Notes: generated from the sequence alone by a model not told the origin. A DNA stretch of 64,000 bases from Mesostigma viride (GCA_009746045.1 RPFO01000485.1:1-64000), one strand, 5' to 3'. Shown: positions 11,333 to 22,432, numbered from the stretch's first letter. Made by a program: numbers and translations.

Positions 11333-12238
11333 TTAATTAATTAATTAATAAGCACGTGACTGCGTCACGTGGGTGCCAATACAGAGTAAAGGAACCTTCA
11401 ACCCTATATACACAGTGAGAAGGAGGGAGGGCGCCCTAGCTTCTCTCACTGCCGCAGGTGGGCAGGCCACAGAGCGCTCTCTCCACGGCATGGTGCCGGG
11501 GCGCAACACTGTGGGTGCAATACAACCAGTGCAATACCATAGGTAGGCTGACGCATAGCTTATGCTACAAATGTGAGGTGGGCTCAAGACGTCGGCTAAT
11601 TAAGGCGCAAGCTGATGGCCACAAGGTGCCAGAGCTAATTGAAGGTACTATAACGCTGTGCGCTAATATCGTTTCAAGTGCTGTAATGCCTAAGCTATCC
11701 CATCATCGATTGCCCCCATCTAGACAACTAGCTGGAGTGCTCTATCCCGGGGAAGCCCGGGGGGGCTTCCACAGTTTCTTGTTGACGTAGAGGTCCCCGC
11801 CCCGCCAGTACACTTGGGGCTTCTCGGGGTTGGTCTTGTGGCGGATGTAGTCGGGCCACTGATCGCGGCGTTGCTGCTGCTGGGCTGGCGTCAGGTCGTC
11901 GTCAAGCGACCAGGAGGTGTCCACCAGCTTCTTGCGGCGAGAGAGGAACCGAACTCGGGCTGTGATGTCGCTGAAGGTGAGGACCACTGGAGGGGGCCCA
12001 GCCTTGGCCCGTGGATGGGGCAGGCGGTAGGCGCCCTGCAGTATCGCACCTGGCAGCTGCATGCGCGCCAAGAGCTGTTTCTTCAGCTCGTCGAGAAGAG
12101 AGTCTGGGGTCTCCTCCGGCAGCATGTCGAAGCGCCTGAGGATGACCCGGCAGCGGCGACGGTCGCGGTCAGCGGCCTCGCGGCGCGTGTCTTCCAGCTC
12201 CTGGAGCTTGGTGGTGATGGCGGTCGTGGTAGAGGATG
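11333..12238 (-). mobile_element. 5'-truncated LINE copy (ORF1 end plus 3' UTR)
   Basis: Flanked by a 10-bp target duplication CAGCCAATAA (11323-11332 and 12239-12248). On the minus strand it runs from inside ORF1 to a 3' end made of the palindrome CACGTGACGCAGTCACGTG (11352-11370) and a TTAA tail. Truncation at the 5' side plus the terminal tail are the signature of target-primed reverse transcription. Confidence 0.85.
11742..12238 (-). pseudogene. LINE ORF1 protein, C-terminal two thirds
   Basis: Encodes the conserved C-terminal part of an L1-type ORF1 protein: a helical start (TTKLQELEDTRREAADRDRR), the RRM-like CRVILRRF strand, YRLPHPRAKAGPPPVVLTF, FLSRRKKL and SLDDDLTPAQQQQRR, and the closing VYWRGGDLYVNKKLW. 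The same order is seen in the ORF1 copies at 13553-14626 and 50590-51960. ORF1 proteins of this kind bind element RNA as chaperones. The N-terminal region is absent because the copy is 5' truncated at 12238; the ATG at the start of the open frame lies in the target duplication and is accidental. Confidence 0.85.
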
Positions 12239-12248
12239 CAGCCAATAA

Positions 12249-13520
12249 ATCAGCCAGCTATCACGCCACTCTCTATCACCCATTGCGTCTATTCATGGCA
12301 CGCTGTCGGGCACAATTTTCTTTCGTTGGCCCACTGCTGAAAAGGCAATAGTGCCATGTGTGGCCGCAGCAGTGCCATGGTCATCAGGGTAACTATGGTT
12401 GTTTCGCTACCTTAGCAGCCAAAGTGTCTCTAAAATCGACCTCTGACATGTAATATAGGACCATGGCTATGCTAATTCTGATTTATTTTCGGATAGGAAG
12501 TTGGGTTGGTTACTTTGACTGTTATTGCTGACTGTGTTGTGCTGTTGCATTTTGTGCATTTTTTAAGCGCACATGTATGTTTAGTTATTTCTATTGAATG
12601 CAGGGAAAAGCTCCACAGTGGTATCCAAGGCTTTTCCGAAGACCATGGGCATTTTCTGTCCACTAGATAGCAAGCTTTGCACGTATTCCGAGTAGCCTTG
12701 CTTATGTGTTGCACAGGGCAGAGCTATGCTTGCACATGCGTAGTGGCAACATGTCTTGCTGTTTTCAGTTTCTGCCAAGCATAACCAGTCCCATTGTCAT
12801 TGCCATATGTTACGGAGGCATCCTAGGAGTAAGATGACCAATGGCAGACTTGGAAAACAGCCGTGTCTGCTTCCTCATACAGTGTGAGATGTCATGTTAA
12901 GTGAGACAAAGTTCTATGGGTGTGGAAAATTTTAAGTCGCTCCCCCCCCCCCCCAACCTCACCCCCCCACACACCCCCACCCCACCCACCCACCCACCCA
13001 CCCACCCACCCACCCACCCCACCCCACGGTACCCTATTTGGACAAGTTTGCTTTTGGTACCAATTGATGTAATAGATAAACGATGTTATTAAGCATTTAT
13101 TTTCTCAAACATGCCATAAATGACACATCGATCCAGATTTCTGGCCTGTGCTGGTTGTCTCATTGATATTAAGTGATGTTAATATAACCCTATATGTCAT
13201 AGAGCCCTCCAGATATCTGACCCGCGCCGACCAGTTTCCTCGTTGATAAATCGCCCTATCGCGGAATCTATGGCATAGGTTCCAGTTGGTAGCTAGTTCG
13301 AACCCTGATTTTTCTGGCTACCGTGAGTTCTCGCATATTTTCGCGTACAGGCCGTTGGCAGCATTTAGTCCATTTGCTGCCTTTCTTGAGGATAACAGTT
13401 TCTGACAACTTAATTAATTACTGATAAATACACGTAGGCTGCGTCACATGTATGAGCATAATAACCCGCCGGGAAAGGAGAACTTTTGCAGTTGGACTGT
13501 AGGTGTCAGTTGGCGATGCC
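12249..13520. other. Intergenic with degraded retroposon pieces
   Basis: Contains a C-rich tract (12943-13029), two diverged copies of the CTCCTTG retroposon 3' end (about 13130-13163 and 13212-13243), and a short segment with a GTTCGAACC box (about 13290-13305) that resembles a tRNA-type B box. No coding region is supported. Confidence 0.5.
12943..13029. repeat. Poly-C and (CACC)n tract
   Basis: Runs of C followed by about a dozen CCCA/CACC units. Confidence 0.95.
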
Positions 13521-13606
13521 TTAATTAATTAATTAATTAATTAATTAGACTCGTGCTCCCGTTGGGGAGTCACGGAGCATTAACCCCGATAGATGGATGG
13601 AACCTT
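13521..13606 (-). mobile_element. LINE 3' end, hairpin type GTGCTCC/GGAGCAC
   Basis: On the minus strand it reads ...GACTCCCCAACGGGAGCAC followed by a TTAA tail (13521-13546). The same terminal sequence occurs at 37983-38030, 46513-46545 and 50175-50220. It joins head-on to the plus-strand ORF1 below, a layout that could come from twin-primed (5'-inverted) insertion. Confidence 0.75.
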
Positions 13607-14626
13607 TTCCGCAACGGAGCTGACGGCCGGTTTTCCAACCGCCCAGCTGACGCCCCTACCTCGGCCAATACGGCCGGCTGGCCTCGCCCCCGCCTTCAGC
13701 TCGCAGCTCTCTTTACCATCACTAAGCGCTCGGCCGACGACCTTTTGCAACCCTGCCCCGTTACCGAATTCACCCTCCTCCGCCACCTCCAGGACGCCTT
13801 CTACCAGCACGCTTCGCCCATTGCTGTCAATGTGCGCAAGCTGGCTGCTGAGCTCCCCACCATCCCCACCGCCACCGCCACCCTCCTCGCCTCCACCCCC
13901 CCTCCCTCCGCCTCCACCGACTCCATCACCGCCCAGCTCCGCGACATCGACCAGCGTCTTAAGGATAACGCCATCGCTATCGAGGTTCTGCAGAACACCG
14001 CAGGCCTCACCGCCCAGGCGGTGAAGGACATTGCCGCCAAGCCAGCCCCGGCTGGCCTGGTCGGCGATGCTCCTCCCATCACCACCTGGGCGGACATGCT
14101 TAAGCAACACACCACCTCCACCACCTCCGCCGTCGCAGCCCAGCTCCAACGGCAGACGCTTGACCTCCGCGAGGAGGCCGAGCTCGCCAAGCGCAGCCTA
14201 AACGTCATTGTCAAGAAACTCAAGATGGAGGAAGGTGAGAATTCCGAGAAGCTTGCGCGTGCTTTTGAGAAAGAAATCCTTGATCGCATGGGCCTTACTG
14301 GTGAGATCGACCTGGTCGCCCACCGCCTTCCCCGCGCGCGGGGCAAGGCAGGGGCGCCCCCACTCCTTCTCACCTTTAAGACCCCGGCGGACAAGATTTC
14401 TTTTCTCAGACGCCGCAAGCGGCTCGAGAAGACTCTCTTCACCCTTGATGATGACTTGACCCTGGCGCAGCAACAACGGCGACGGGAGCTATGGCCGACC
14501 TACCTCCAGCTCCGGCAGACCAAGGCGGGCCAGCCGGTGTACTGGAAAGGGGCGGCCATCTACGTCGGCCACAAGCCCTGGCAGGCGACCCCCGCGGCCC
14601 CAGCGACTCCAGACGCCCCAGCTTAG
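13553..14626 (+). CDS. L1-like LINE ORF1 protein
   Basis: 357 codons without a break. The central part (residues about 130-235) is helical with heptad-like runs (ITAQLRDIDQRLKDNAIAIEVL; QTLDLREEAELAKRSL) and is probably a coiled coil. The C-terminal 120 residues carry the RRM-like core shared with the other ORF1 copies: LNVIVKKLK, HRLPRARGKAGAPPLLLTF, FLRRRKRL, TLDDDLTLAQQQRRRELW and VYWKGAAIYVGHKPW. Likely role: RNA-binding chaperone of a LINE particle. The first ten or so codons lie in the inverted 3'-end fragment at 13521-13606, so the true ORF1 start has been lost or replaced. No ORF2 follows. Confidence 0.8.
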   Translation: MLPLGSHGALTPIDGWNLFRNGADGRFSNRPADAPTSANTAGWPRPRLQLAALFTITKRSADDLLQPCPVTEFTLLRHLQDAFYQHASPIAVNVRKLAAELPTIPTATATLLASTPPPSASTDSITAQLRDIDQRLKDNAIAIEVLQNTAGLTAQAVKDIAAKPAPAGLVGDAPPITTWADMLKQHTTSTTSAVAAQLQRQTLDLREEAELAKRSLNVIVKKLKMEEGENSEKLARAFEKEILDRMGLTGEIDLVAHRLPRARGKAGAPPLLLTFKTPADKISFLRRRKRLEKTLFTLDDDLTLAQQQRRRELWPTYLQLRQTKAGQPVYWKGAAIYVGHKPWQATPAAPATPDAPA

Positions 14627-17179
14627 GGGAATACAGCAGTAGTAGTGTAGCATAGATAGACCGTGGCCATGTACATGTACGCCTCCTAGAGGCACTATCC
14701 CAGCTAAGCCATGCGCTTTATGGCTATCCGGAGGGGACATGCCTAAAGGGCACTTTTCTGGAAACCATACCTATGCATGTGCAAAAAATCCAATGATGAT
14801 TGGGGACCATAAATATGATTTTAAAAAAAATTTCCAGCCACTTGGGGGGGGTACTAGCCCCCACCATACACCGGTAACGCGCTAAAAATAGAAAAAGACG
14901 CTATTTTAGTCACATTTTCCCTAGGACAATGGGCAAACATATTGGGACCAAATCATATATTCCCGCATAGTTCCCCCACTTTTGAGAAATTCTACCTAAT
15001 TGGGACCAAGAAATAAGAATGTTTACTCACGTTGATGGATTTCCCGCAAAACAGGTACTTTTTTAATCCAAAAAAAAAAAATCAAATCATAAACACATCA
15101 TATCGTGCTCCACCATATATTCCCAAATATTACAGGTGGGGGGACATGCAGCCCCAAATTTTCAGGTCATTCTGACGAGCGCAGCTCTAGTTGATGGATT
15201 TCCTAGGTAGCCACCTGTGACGAAGCTAAGGGAGGTTTCTTAGTGTATCTTACACCATAAACACCCCTTTATCCATCCAAACCATGCAAAAACTGGCCAA
15301 ACCACATGCTGCCAACCTCTGCACATACGGTACCTCCTATGTTCAAGGTTTGACGCCATTCTGACAAGAACTGCCCAAGTTACAACCATTCCAAGACGGC
15401 CACCCATGTGGACTCTACAAGGAAATTAGAGTAACCATTCAGCCACACTAGCACCTCCTTCTTCATCAAGGACATCTGCAAACTGACCAAAGCACACATA
15501 ATTAACTCTTGCACGCTGACGGCAACGCATGCTCAACGTGGGGGGTCATTGTGACAAGAACTACTCAAGTTGATGGGTTTCCTATATGACCACCTGACAA
15601 GGCGCTAAGGACCACTCAGTAAGTTAGTAACCCCACAGTGCCACTTCGTATGCCATCCAACATGCACCAAAACCATGCTGAGTATGTTTACAATGTACGA
15701 AGGGGTGGCCACGCTCCTCATATGTCTTCATCATCCCTCCAGCATGGCCAGCCTTGTAAATATGTTCATAGCCTTGACGATGGTAGCCCTAATATGCCTA
15801 AGCAGCATTTCCTATGTTTCTCCTAGGTTAGAGTGTAAGGTTGATGAAAACCAAGCTAATCAACTCAACAACACCTCCTAAACTGTCCTCCCCGGCATGG
15901 ATGACAAACTGGGACTATGGAGGGCAAGGAACCAAGTAGGAACATGGTATATATAGCTTGCATGCAGTCATGCATGTCAACCATGGTTGGCTCAGCACAT
16001 TGTAGTCTTGTCACATCATCATAACAAAGGAAAGCTCAAACAACCATTGGTGACAGCTATCTACATGCAGTCACACAAATGCAATATCTCCAACATCATC
16101 ATCACTAAAACACTTCCATCCCTGCACGATAAAATTCAAAGAAACCATTGGCGGCCCTTCAGCGCATGAGCGCTGTGATGCCGCTGAGAAGAGAGGGTGC
16201 GTCACTCTCACACAACAAGAAGCGTCCATACGCACAACATCCTTGCCGGAACACGTTTTATGAAATGCCTTATACCTTCCCGAAGAGCTATAGGCTGCGA
16301 CTGAAGCGGCCCTGATCACGACATCAACGAAAACAATCTAAAGCTGCCAGGTATTCGACAACACAACGGCAAGCGACGGCGAGATAGCTGGCGGAAACGG
16401 CCCAAAAAGAACGCAAAAAACCTCTAACGATGAGCTCATAGAAGAAAGCACTGATAGCAGATAACATTCGCGACAAACCTGTACCTCGCTCTCGTAAATC
16501 CCTCGCCCAGGCGCGCAACAACCGCCGTTCTTCCATGGACAGGTCAGACACGCACTGCGCAGGTCTGAACAATTACTTACCGATTATGGCCGAAAATCTG
16601 GCAAAAAGCACCAGCTCGGTTTAGAATTCGATGCAAAGGGTATTAACGCCTGCTTCACGGTCAAAACAACCCTAAAAACCGCGATTTTACTGCCGCTATC
16701 ATGAATTCTATTTTATTCCGCGCGACCAAAAAATTCAGATTACCCCCCATGCCGATGGCATTAAAAAACAACAGCGATATTGTAAACCAGCTGATTTCCG
16801 CCACAAACTAACATCATAAACTCATCGTCTTTTAGATTCGAGTAAAATTTTTGCATTTCGCCTGCCCTAGTGTGGTAGTTTCGCCTGAACGCAGTCGCCA
16901 TGGCCACTTCTGCAATGGGTGCGCGCACCGTGCACGTGAAATTTATGACCTTCGGTACCGGCGCGAATTTTTTGGCGCCAAAAAATTCGGGCATGTCCCG
17001 TCCGGCTAGCCATGCCCCGGCTTTATGGCTAGGCCATGTACATGTGTGCCTATGATGAGCCACACTCCAGATGATGCCTAGCTTTATTTAGTTATGTTGT
17101 GCCCAGGCAGGGAGTAACTCTCTGCTGAGACGCCATGCCCTAGCTTTTGTATAGCTATGCTGATCTTCCCCCCCATGAC
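14627..17179. other. Non-coding stretch, little recognised
   Basis: 14627-14760 may be the 3' UTR of the ORF1 copy. 15000-15860 holds loosely repeated phrases (GTTGATGGATTTCC at about 15033 and 15190; a variant at 15570). Only short ORFs (16324-16572 minus, 16761-17063 minus) occur, with no motif, splice or repeat support. Confidence 0.45.
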
Positions 17180-17372
17180 AGGCTCCCCCTTCGCTGGGCA
17201 TAGCTTGAAGATCATGGGGATGCAAGTGCCTTGGTGCACCTAGAGCAAGGGTCCTTTACATCCCCACCCTTGCAGGAAGTAGCTTAGGATGTATGATAGG
17301 CCATATGCCCCCTCTCAAGGGCTATGTGCTACACATACTCCCAACGGAGTTATGTTACAATTCAATGGATGG
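17180..17372 (+). mobile_element. LINE 3' end, hairpin type ACTCCCAACGGAGT
   Basis: Shares the phrases GGTGCACCTAGAGCAAG, CCCACCCTTGCAGGAAGT and TGTGCTACA...ACTCCCAACGGAGT with 58014-58196 (plus) and 34371-34560 (minus). The tail is a short ACAATTCAATGG. Confidence 0.72.
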
Positions 17373-17409
17373 ATGGGTGCAAACAGCGATGCCTTAGGAT
17401 CAGGAGACG

Positions 17410-17472
17410 TCCGTCCTATAGTCAGCAAAAGTTGGTGCGAGAGGTCCCCAGTTCGATTCCGGCCTGGATTCA
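17410..17472 (+). other. tRNA-like remnant (B box), possible SINE head
   Basis: CCCAGTTCGATTCCGG resembles a tRNA T-arm and B box. A weak A-box-like CTATAGTCAGC lies about 30 bases upstream. No acceptor stem pairs and no anticodon arm can be folded, so it is not called a tRNA gene. Confidence 0.35.
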
Positions 17473-17564
17473 TTTGCAGATCGCGTTTTCCGCGGACCGG
17501 CACTGAACGCAAATGGTTTTTACCTTTGCGGCGTGCCAAATCAGAAATTAGAATAATCCTCAGT

Positions 17565-17604
17565 TATTTCTCCCGATTTCTGGCCTGCGCTGGTTGTCTC
17601 CTTG
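17565..17604 (+). mobile_element. 40-bp copy of the CTCCTTG retroposon
   Basis: A 40-bp insert ending GGTTGTCTCCTTG, bounded by a 12-bp target duplication ATAATCCTCAGT (17553-17564 and 17605-17616). It is one of the shortest copies of a family present at 22214-22425, 29197-30743, 46636-46818 and 58697-58747. Confidence 0.88.
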
Positions 17605-17624
17605 ATAATCCTCAGTCATTGATT

Positions 17625-17782
17625 ATTAGGCACGCCAGTGCGTCACATGGGCCGGTGCCAACAAAGGAACCTCCAACCCCCATACATTACAAGGAGGGAG
17701 CGGGCGCCCCTGACTAGCATGCACTAGCCTAGACCTCTCATGCTGCCATGAGTGGGCAGGCCACAGAGCGCTCTCGCCGCAT
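17625..17782 (-). mobile_element. LINE 3' end fragment, target of another LINE
   Basis: Resembles 11350-11490 in reverse: GTGCGTCACATGG palindrome region, GGTGCCAA...AAAGGAACCT, CAAGGAGGGAG...GGGCGCCC and GTGGGCAGGCCACAGAGCGCTCTC. It is interrupted at its right edge by the insertion at 17783-18850. Confidence 0.65.
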
Positions 17783-18850
17783 TAAAAAAAATTAAATTAA
17801 ATTAAATTAAATTAAATTATAACATGCCTCCGTGGGGAGGTCATGTAGCACATATTTCATGATGGATGGGGTGGAGGAAGCCGCGTGATCGAACTATCCT
17901 AACTCTATCTAGAAAAGCCTAACTACACTACTCATCAAAACGCCTCCTCCGCTTGGGGGGAGGTGGCTTGCCCACAGGGTCGGGCGTGTGCGCCTTGACA
18001 ATCTTCTTCCACCGCGTCTTGTCCTGCATGGCAGTCCAAAGACGGGAGAGGGAGTGGATGCGGTGCTCAAACTGGGCTGGGACCACTAGGTCGTCCAGCA
18101 ACATCTGAACGTAGTTGGTGACAGGTTTCCCTACCCTTTTGGGAATGTCCGCGGGGCCAGGCCAGGTCAGAATGTGCCGCCCTGGCTGTCCAAGCCGCTG
18201 GGGGCCGGCCAGACCAAGGGTGGTGTCGACCTGGCTGGTGCGGGCAAGGTGTCCTACAAATGCTATCCTACGCTGCCTAATCTCGTCCGAAACACGAGGC
18301 ATGCCATGATACAAAGACTCTGATGACGGACGCTCGGAAAAACCTATACGTGCCGGAGCATCCTATAAACGGTGCCGTCGAGCCGAGCTGCCAGTTTGGG
18401 TGGGAGGGTCCACGCCTCGGCGCCATACGTGAGCACCGTGAGGACGAGGACCTTGAAGAGCATGCGCTTGCGGTGCCCGTCCAGGCCCTTCGAGCGCCAG
18501 TAAGCCGGTGTGAGCGAACGGAGCTTGGCCCAGGCAAGGCCGATGCGGGTGTCCACATCGTCGGCGGTGTCAGGAAGCCAGCTCCCCAACAGCTTGAAGC
18601 GGTCGCGGAGCGGGACCTCCGTCCCGTCGAGCAGGCGCGGCAGCGGTGGTTTACTGGATGCCCCTATCACCATCGCCTCAGTTTTGACACTAATCTCCAG
18701 CCCCACCGCCCGCGCCTCCAGGCCCAGGCAGTCCAGCCAGGTCTGAATGTGCGCGGGGCTCTCGATGAGGGTGGTATCATCCGCATAAATCAGGTCGGCA
18801 AGGCGGTAACCAGGTCTAACCCCGCCATGTTCTTTCACGTTAAGGATGTG
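17783..18850 (-). mobile_element. 5'-truncated LINE insertion with RT end
   Basis: Bounded by an 11-bp target duplication TCTCGCCGCAT (17772-17782 and 18851-18861). On the minus strand it ends with GACCTCCCCACGGAGGC, a hairpin, then TTATAATTTAATTTAATTT. The same 3' end occurs at 19472-19739. Confidence 0.9.
17928..18838 (-). pseudogene. LINE ORF2: C-terminal reverse transcriptase and tail
   Basis: The minus strand from 18838 holds the RT palm with the catalytic motif LIYADDTTLI, followed by QTWLDCLGLEARAVGLEISVKTE, KLLGSWLPD and the thumb-like LTYGAEAWTL. This is the usual order in non-LTR RTs of the L1/Jockey type. A stop near 18344 and a frame change break the protein. It resumes as YHGMPRVSDEIRQRRIAFVGHLAR, the typical post-RT region, and ends in a basic KPPPPKRRRRFDE tail at 17928. 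The endonuclease and N-terminal RT are absent because of 5' truncation. Inactive copy. Confidence 0.9.
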
Positions 18851-18861
18851 TCTCGCCGCAT

Positions 18862-19399
18862 CATTAAGTAATTAATTGACTAATAAATATTCAGTTGGGC
18901 CCGACCCGCACGAAATACATGCGATTCTCCCGATTTCTGGCATGCGCTGGTTGTCTCCTTGACATGAAATCACGGCATACATCATAATAACGTATTAAGT
19001 GCATGGTTGGTATTAAGTGCATGGTTGGGGCATGATGCAGACGATATTTGTAACTTTAATTGGTGTAATTATTTTCTAATGAGATTAGCATATAGTAGCT
19101 GGTTGTCTCCTTGATAGTAGTCCGTGGCATGCCCATGCACATAACATCCCCTTTGGTTTGCACATTAGCAATGAGGATTTGTACGCTGATTTGCCCTATG
19201 TCTCCCACATTATTAGGCACAGGCGCCTGGGCCTAGCCGGGCACCGGCCTGGCCCGCACAGATCAGGTAGACACATCAGATAGACTATAGCTGGCACCAA
19301 GCCCGCCCAGCCTGGGCGATATGTCCTCACCTGACGTGCCCCAAGCTGCGCGCGGCAGGGCCGCCACCCGTGGACTTTTCGTGATAGACTCGGCATGGG
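18862..19399. other. Intergenic with CTCCTTG retroposon ends
   Basis: A copy of the retroposon 3' end lies at about 18926-18961, with a possible 5-bp ACATG duplication, and a shorter one at about 19099-19116. Otherwise no feature. Confidence 0.5.
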
Positions 19400-20012
19400 C
19401 ATGTGCTACACTAGACGTGACGGGCTCACACCCGGGCAGCCTCCTGGTTTGTCTGTAATATGGAGGCAGATATGGGGATACTCTCTCTCCCGTCTTTGGA
19501 CTGCCATGCAGGACAAGACGCGGTGGAGGAAGATTGTCAAGGCGCGCACGCCCGACCCTGTGGGCAAGCCCCCTCCCCCCAAGCGGAGGAGGCGTTTTGA
19601 TGAGTAGTGTAGTTAGGATTTTCTAGATAGCTTAGAGTTAGGATAGTTCGATCACGCGGCTTCCTCCACCCCATCCCTCATGGAATATGTGCTACATGAT
19701 CTCCCCACGGCGGCATGTTATAATTTAATTTAATTTTTAATGGAGGCAGATGGTACGCAAGGATAGATGGCAAGTAGTGATGAAGGAGACCACCCCCAAG
19801 TCTTTGGGGGCTCCGCGTGTGACCGCGTATGGCGTTCATAGCGATTCGGGCCGCGGTGCTCACAACCCTGTAACTAGGACGTAGATAGCTAATTCCACCG
19901 GCCATCCATTCCATCCCATATGTTCCCCTCCCACTGAGGACTTATCCTCACGTGACGCAGTCACGTGTCTATTAATTAATTAAGTAATTCATTAATTAAT
20001 TCATTAATTAAT
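19400..20012 (+). mobile_element. LINE 3' end with nested LINE fragment
   Basis: Reads GTGCTACACTAGACGTGACGG, then GGAGGCAGATGGTACGCAAG, then CTCACGTGACGCAGTCACGTG and a TTAA-rich tail (about 19970-20012). It matches the fragment at 36387-36686 in reverse. It is split by the insertion at 19472-19739. Confidence 0.78.
19472..19739 (+). mobile_element. 268-bp LINE 3' fragment inserted in another LINE
   Basis: Flanked by a 12-bp duplication ATGGAGGCAGAT (19460-19471 and 19740-19751). It encodes the same closing peptide as the LINE at 17928 (LWTAMQDKTRW, KPPPPKRRRRFDE) and has the same 3' hairpin and TTTAA tail. Confidence 0.9.
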
Positions 20013-20391
20013 GACACGCAAGTACGTACGTGGAAGACCTTGAAGTAGACTTGTCCCACTTAATTTTGAGTGATCTTGACAACTATTACTTGATAATGGA
20101 TATTCATTAACGGCTCACGATTTTGTTAAAATAGGTTCATTGTAAAGTCCATCACTATAGATACAACCAGCGGAAGAATTCGGACCATGGTAGCTCAAAC
20201 CTGCCGTTATCTTGTCCACAATTCTAGAGTCGTTGAGGAATATGGAAGTGAGTGTCCACTCTATGTTGTACATACGAGCATACAGCCCTATTCAGGGTAC
20301 ATCCCAGTTGGCATCATCAAATACCATACCATGTAAACTTGTGCCCCAAAATGCAAATGACCCAAAGGTCGCTAAAACAAAATTGCGGCAT
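20013..20391. other. Intergenic, one retroposon remnant
   Basis: 20181-20222 is similar in reverse to the GGCAGGCTCGAGCTACCATGGTCC part of the CTCCTTG retroposon. Nothing else is supported. Confidence 0.45.
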
Positions 20392-20678
20392 TTATAAACC
20401 GGAGTAGGCAGGCACGGCCTTACCATCCGGCAAGTGCAGGCTCATCTCAGGATTCTTTGCACATGCCGAGCTGGAAAAAAAAAACGGACCTGGGTTTCTT
20501 TTTGACAGCTTATCATTAATCTTTACCCAGGTACTGCAATCAATTGCAAGGTATGTGTACCCATTCTCAAGTTTCACCTGACAATGGTGACTAGCGTTCA
20601 CGCCCTTGCCGCCGCAAACCCTCTTTCTGCTGTCCATCTTCGCATTCGTCCAGCCACCCACCTGCAACAGCAAACGCA
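20392..20678 (-). CDS. Candidate exon of an unrecognised minus-strand gene
   Basis: The minus strand reads TTTGCTGTTGCAG before VGGWTNAKMDSRKRVCGGKG, a good splice acceptor. The frame continues through NGYTYLAIDCSTWVKINDKL and crosses a poly-T stretch to a stop at 20392. The peptide looks structured, with spaced cysteines, but I know no family for it. A gene reaching this exon from the signal-peptide-like ORF at 21779-22120 is possible, but I could not find a consistent phase across the gap. Confidence 0.3.
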
Positions 20679-21778
20679 ATCATGACACAATCAAATTTAG
20701 ACACTGATGTTCTTGTACACGACTGAATCCTAAATCAAGCCCTAAGCATTTAAAGGAAATGAGAGAGGAAATAAAAGAGGGCGGCAGCTAATGCCTGCAT
20801 GGCGAAATAAGGAGGGGTGGAGGAATGGCAATGCAAGTGGCATCATTGTGCACAAGCAAGGGCGCAAGTCAAGCGATGGACAAGACGGGTGTGGGGCACG
20901 CGAGAAAGTAGCCAATTTGTCACAAAGAACAACACCATTATGAAACTAGACTGACATGTAACAAGAATGTCTCCCCATAACGAAGAGGAATCCAATACTG
21001 GCGCTACCGACCCAAGGCAGGTGTGCACACTTGCTTCCCCCTCCAAGTGACTCATCATTACCACAGTCCCATGTGACATCACAGCAATGCAAACCAAATT
21101 GCCCCACACCCAATAGACATCTCTGAGAAACTTCGCCAAGTGTCTGTAAACATGTAAACAGAACAAAAAACCCGCAAGTTTCCAACAGATGAAGGTGGGG
21201 TGTAAACCATGGTGCGGCATGGGCGCACCCACTTTGGGAAAACTCATCGACTCAGCCTTGATGCATACCTGCTCACTTTACATGCTCTCAGTGCCCCCCT
21301 ACATTCATAATGCAGAGTGAAAATACCCGCGAACCATACTCCTTAGCAAGCGATGCGAGCATTATTGGTATGGTAAAATGCAAACTTGCCATCACACACA
21401 GAAAAAATGAACGATGTAGTTGAGATGGACTGTAGGTGCGAATGATGGGCAACCTATTATTGAAACAGGCAGAAGAGCAATGCCTTCAAAAAAACAAGTG
21501 ATGGTCATCTCTTACAAAGGCTGGCCAATCAACCCCATGTAACATTTAGCAATGCATGTGTAAATGGCTGATGCAAAGTAAACCCAATTGCAGAAAAGGC
21601 CTACAAAGACAAGCACAGTTAACCGCCAGTAAGTCACCACAATACCATCACAGCTGGCAGCTCGGTAGACGTCGCTCGGGACACCGGCGGACCACGCTCT
21701 TCCTTAACACACCAGTGCGATCCCTCAAAGGCCCTTCGAATTCTCCCTGAAGTACGAATGCCACGCAAAACAATGTCG

Positions 21779-22120
21779 TTATGTTAGACGATGCTTTCCA
21801 AAAAATGCTACCGACATTAAGAATACAGGCGCAGACTCGCACTTGCTCGATCCGCCTGAAGAGGAGGCAGGGTCCTCACAAGCCGCGGCTTGCTCGCGGG
21901 GGAAGAGCGCTGAGGCGAGAAATCCAAGCATATCGGAGAGGCCGCCGAATTCCCCGATCCTCTTTTCTTGCTTTGTTTCTTCGGTGTGGAGGGATCTGGC
22001 AACTCCGCCGAGGCCCTCCTCCAGCGTGTTGGCGTCGACATCGTGGAGTTGAGAGGGGAATGGGAATCTGTTAGAAGACGCAGAGAGCAGCGACCAAATT
22101 AACGAAACAAGCCAGAGCAC
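21779..22120 (-). CDS. Candidate first exon with signal-peptide-like start
   Basis: Starts MLWLVSLIWSLLSASSNRFP, a hydrophobic leader of the signal-peptide kind. A polar region follows (ANTLEEGLGGVARSLHTEET) with an FLASALFPREQAAACEDP stretch and a serine/glycine run. A GTGCGAG or GTATTC donor near 21825-21845 could end the exon. No family recognised. It may form one gene with 20392-20678. Confidence 0.3.
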   Translation of the reverse strand: MLWLVSLIWSLLSASSNRFPFPSQLHDVDANTLEEGLGGVARSLHTEETKQEKRIGEFGGLSDMLGFLASALFPREQAAACEDPASSSGGSSKCESAPVFLMSVAFFGKHRLT

Positions 22121-22213
22121 CGTTGCATTATACGTTCCGTGAAAAATGGATGCTTATGATCGCACGGTCATGATCGCACAGCAGCTGGCGTCGCCCAACG
22201 CAGGCTATAAAAC

Positions 22214-22425
22214 CCAACGCAGGCTGTTTCCGGCCCCACCGTCTAGGTCATCTAGTCGCTCTACACGTAAGCCAGCCATAATTTCAATGCACAAGGCTAC
22301 ACATTTCCATCACCATTCATCTTCATCATCCTGAACGACTCGAACACGCGGACAAGATAACGGCAGGCTCGAGCTACCATGGTCCGGATTCTCCCGATTT
22401 CTGGCCTGCGCTGGTTGTCTCCTTG
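22214..22425 (+). mobile_element. 212-bp copy of the CTCCTTG retroposon
   Basis: Flanked by a 7-bp duplication ATAAAAC (22207-22213 and 22426-22432). It contains GGCCCCACCGTCTAGGTCAT, ACACGTAAGCCAGCCATAAT, CATTCATCTTCATCATCC and the 3' end CTGGTTGTCTCCTTG. There is no A-tail. The same segments occur in 29707-30743 and, in reverse, in 46636-46818. Confidence 0.85.
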
Positions 22426-22432
22426 ATAAAAC

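Noticed and set aside
13580-14442. Antisense ORFs of 189 and 213 codons over the LINE ORF1
   Set aside because: Shadows of a GC-rich coding sequence. The sense frame has the conserved ORF1 core.
17410-17472. tRNA gene
   Set aside because: B-box-like sequence only. No acceptor stem or anticodon arm can be formed.
20843-21247. 134-codon minus-strand ORF as an exon of the 20.4-22.1-kb gene
   Set aside because: Hydrophobic but with no splice sites in phase with the neighbouring candidate exons.
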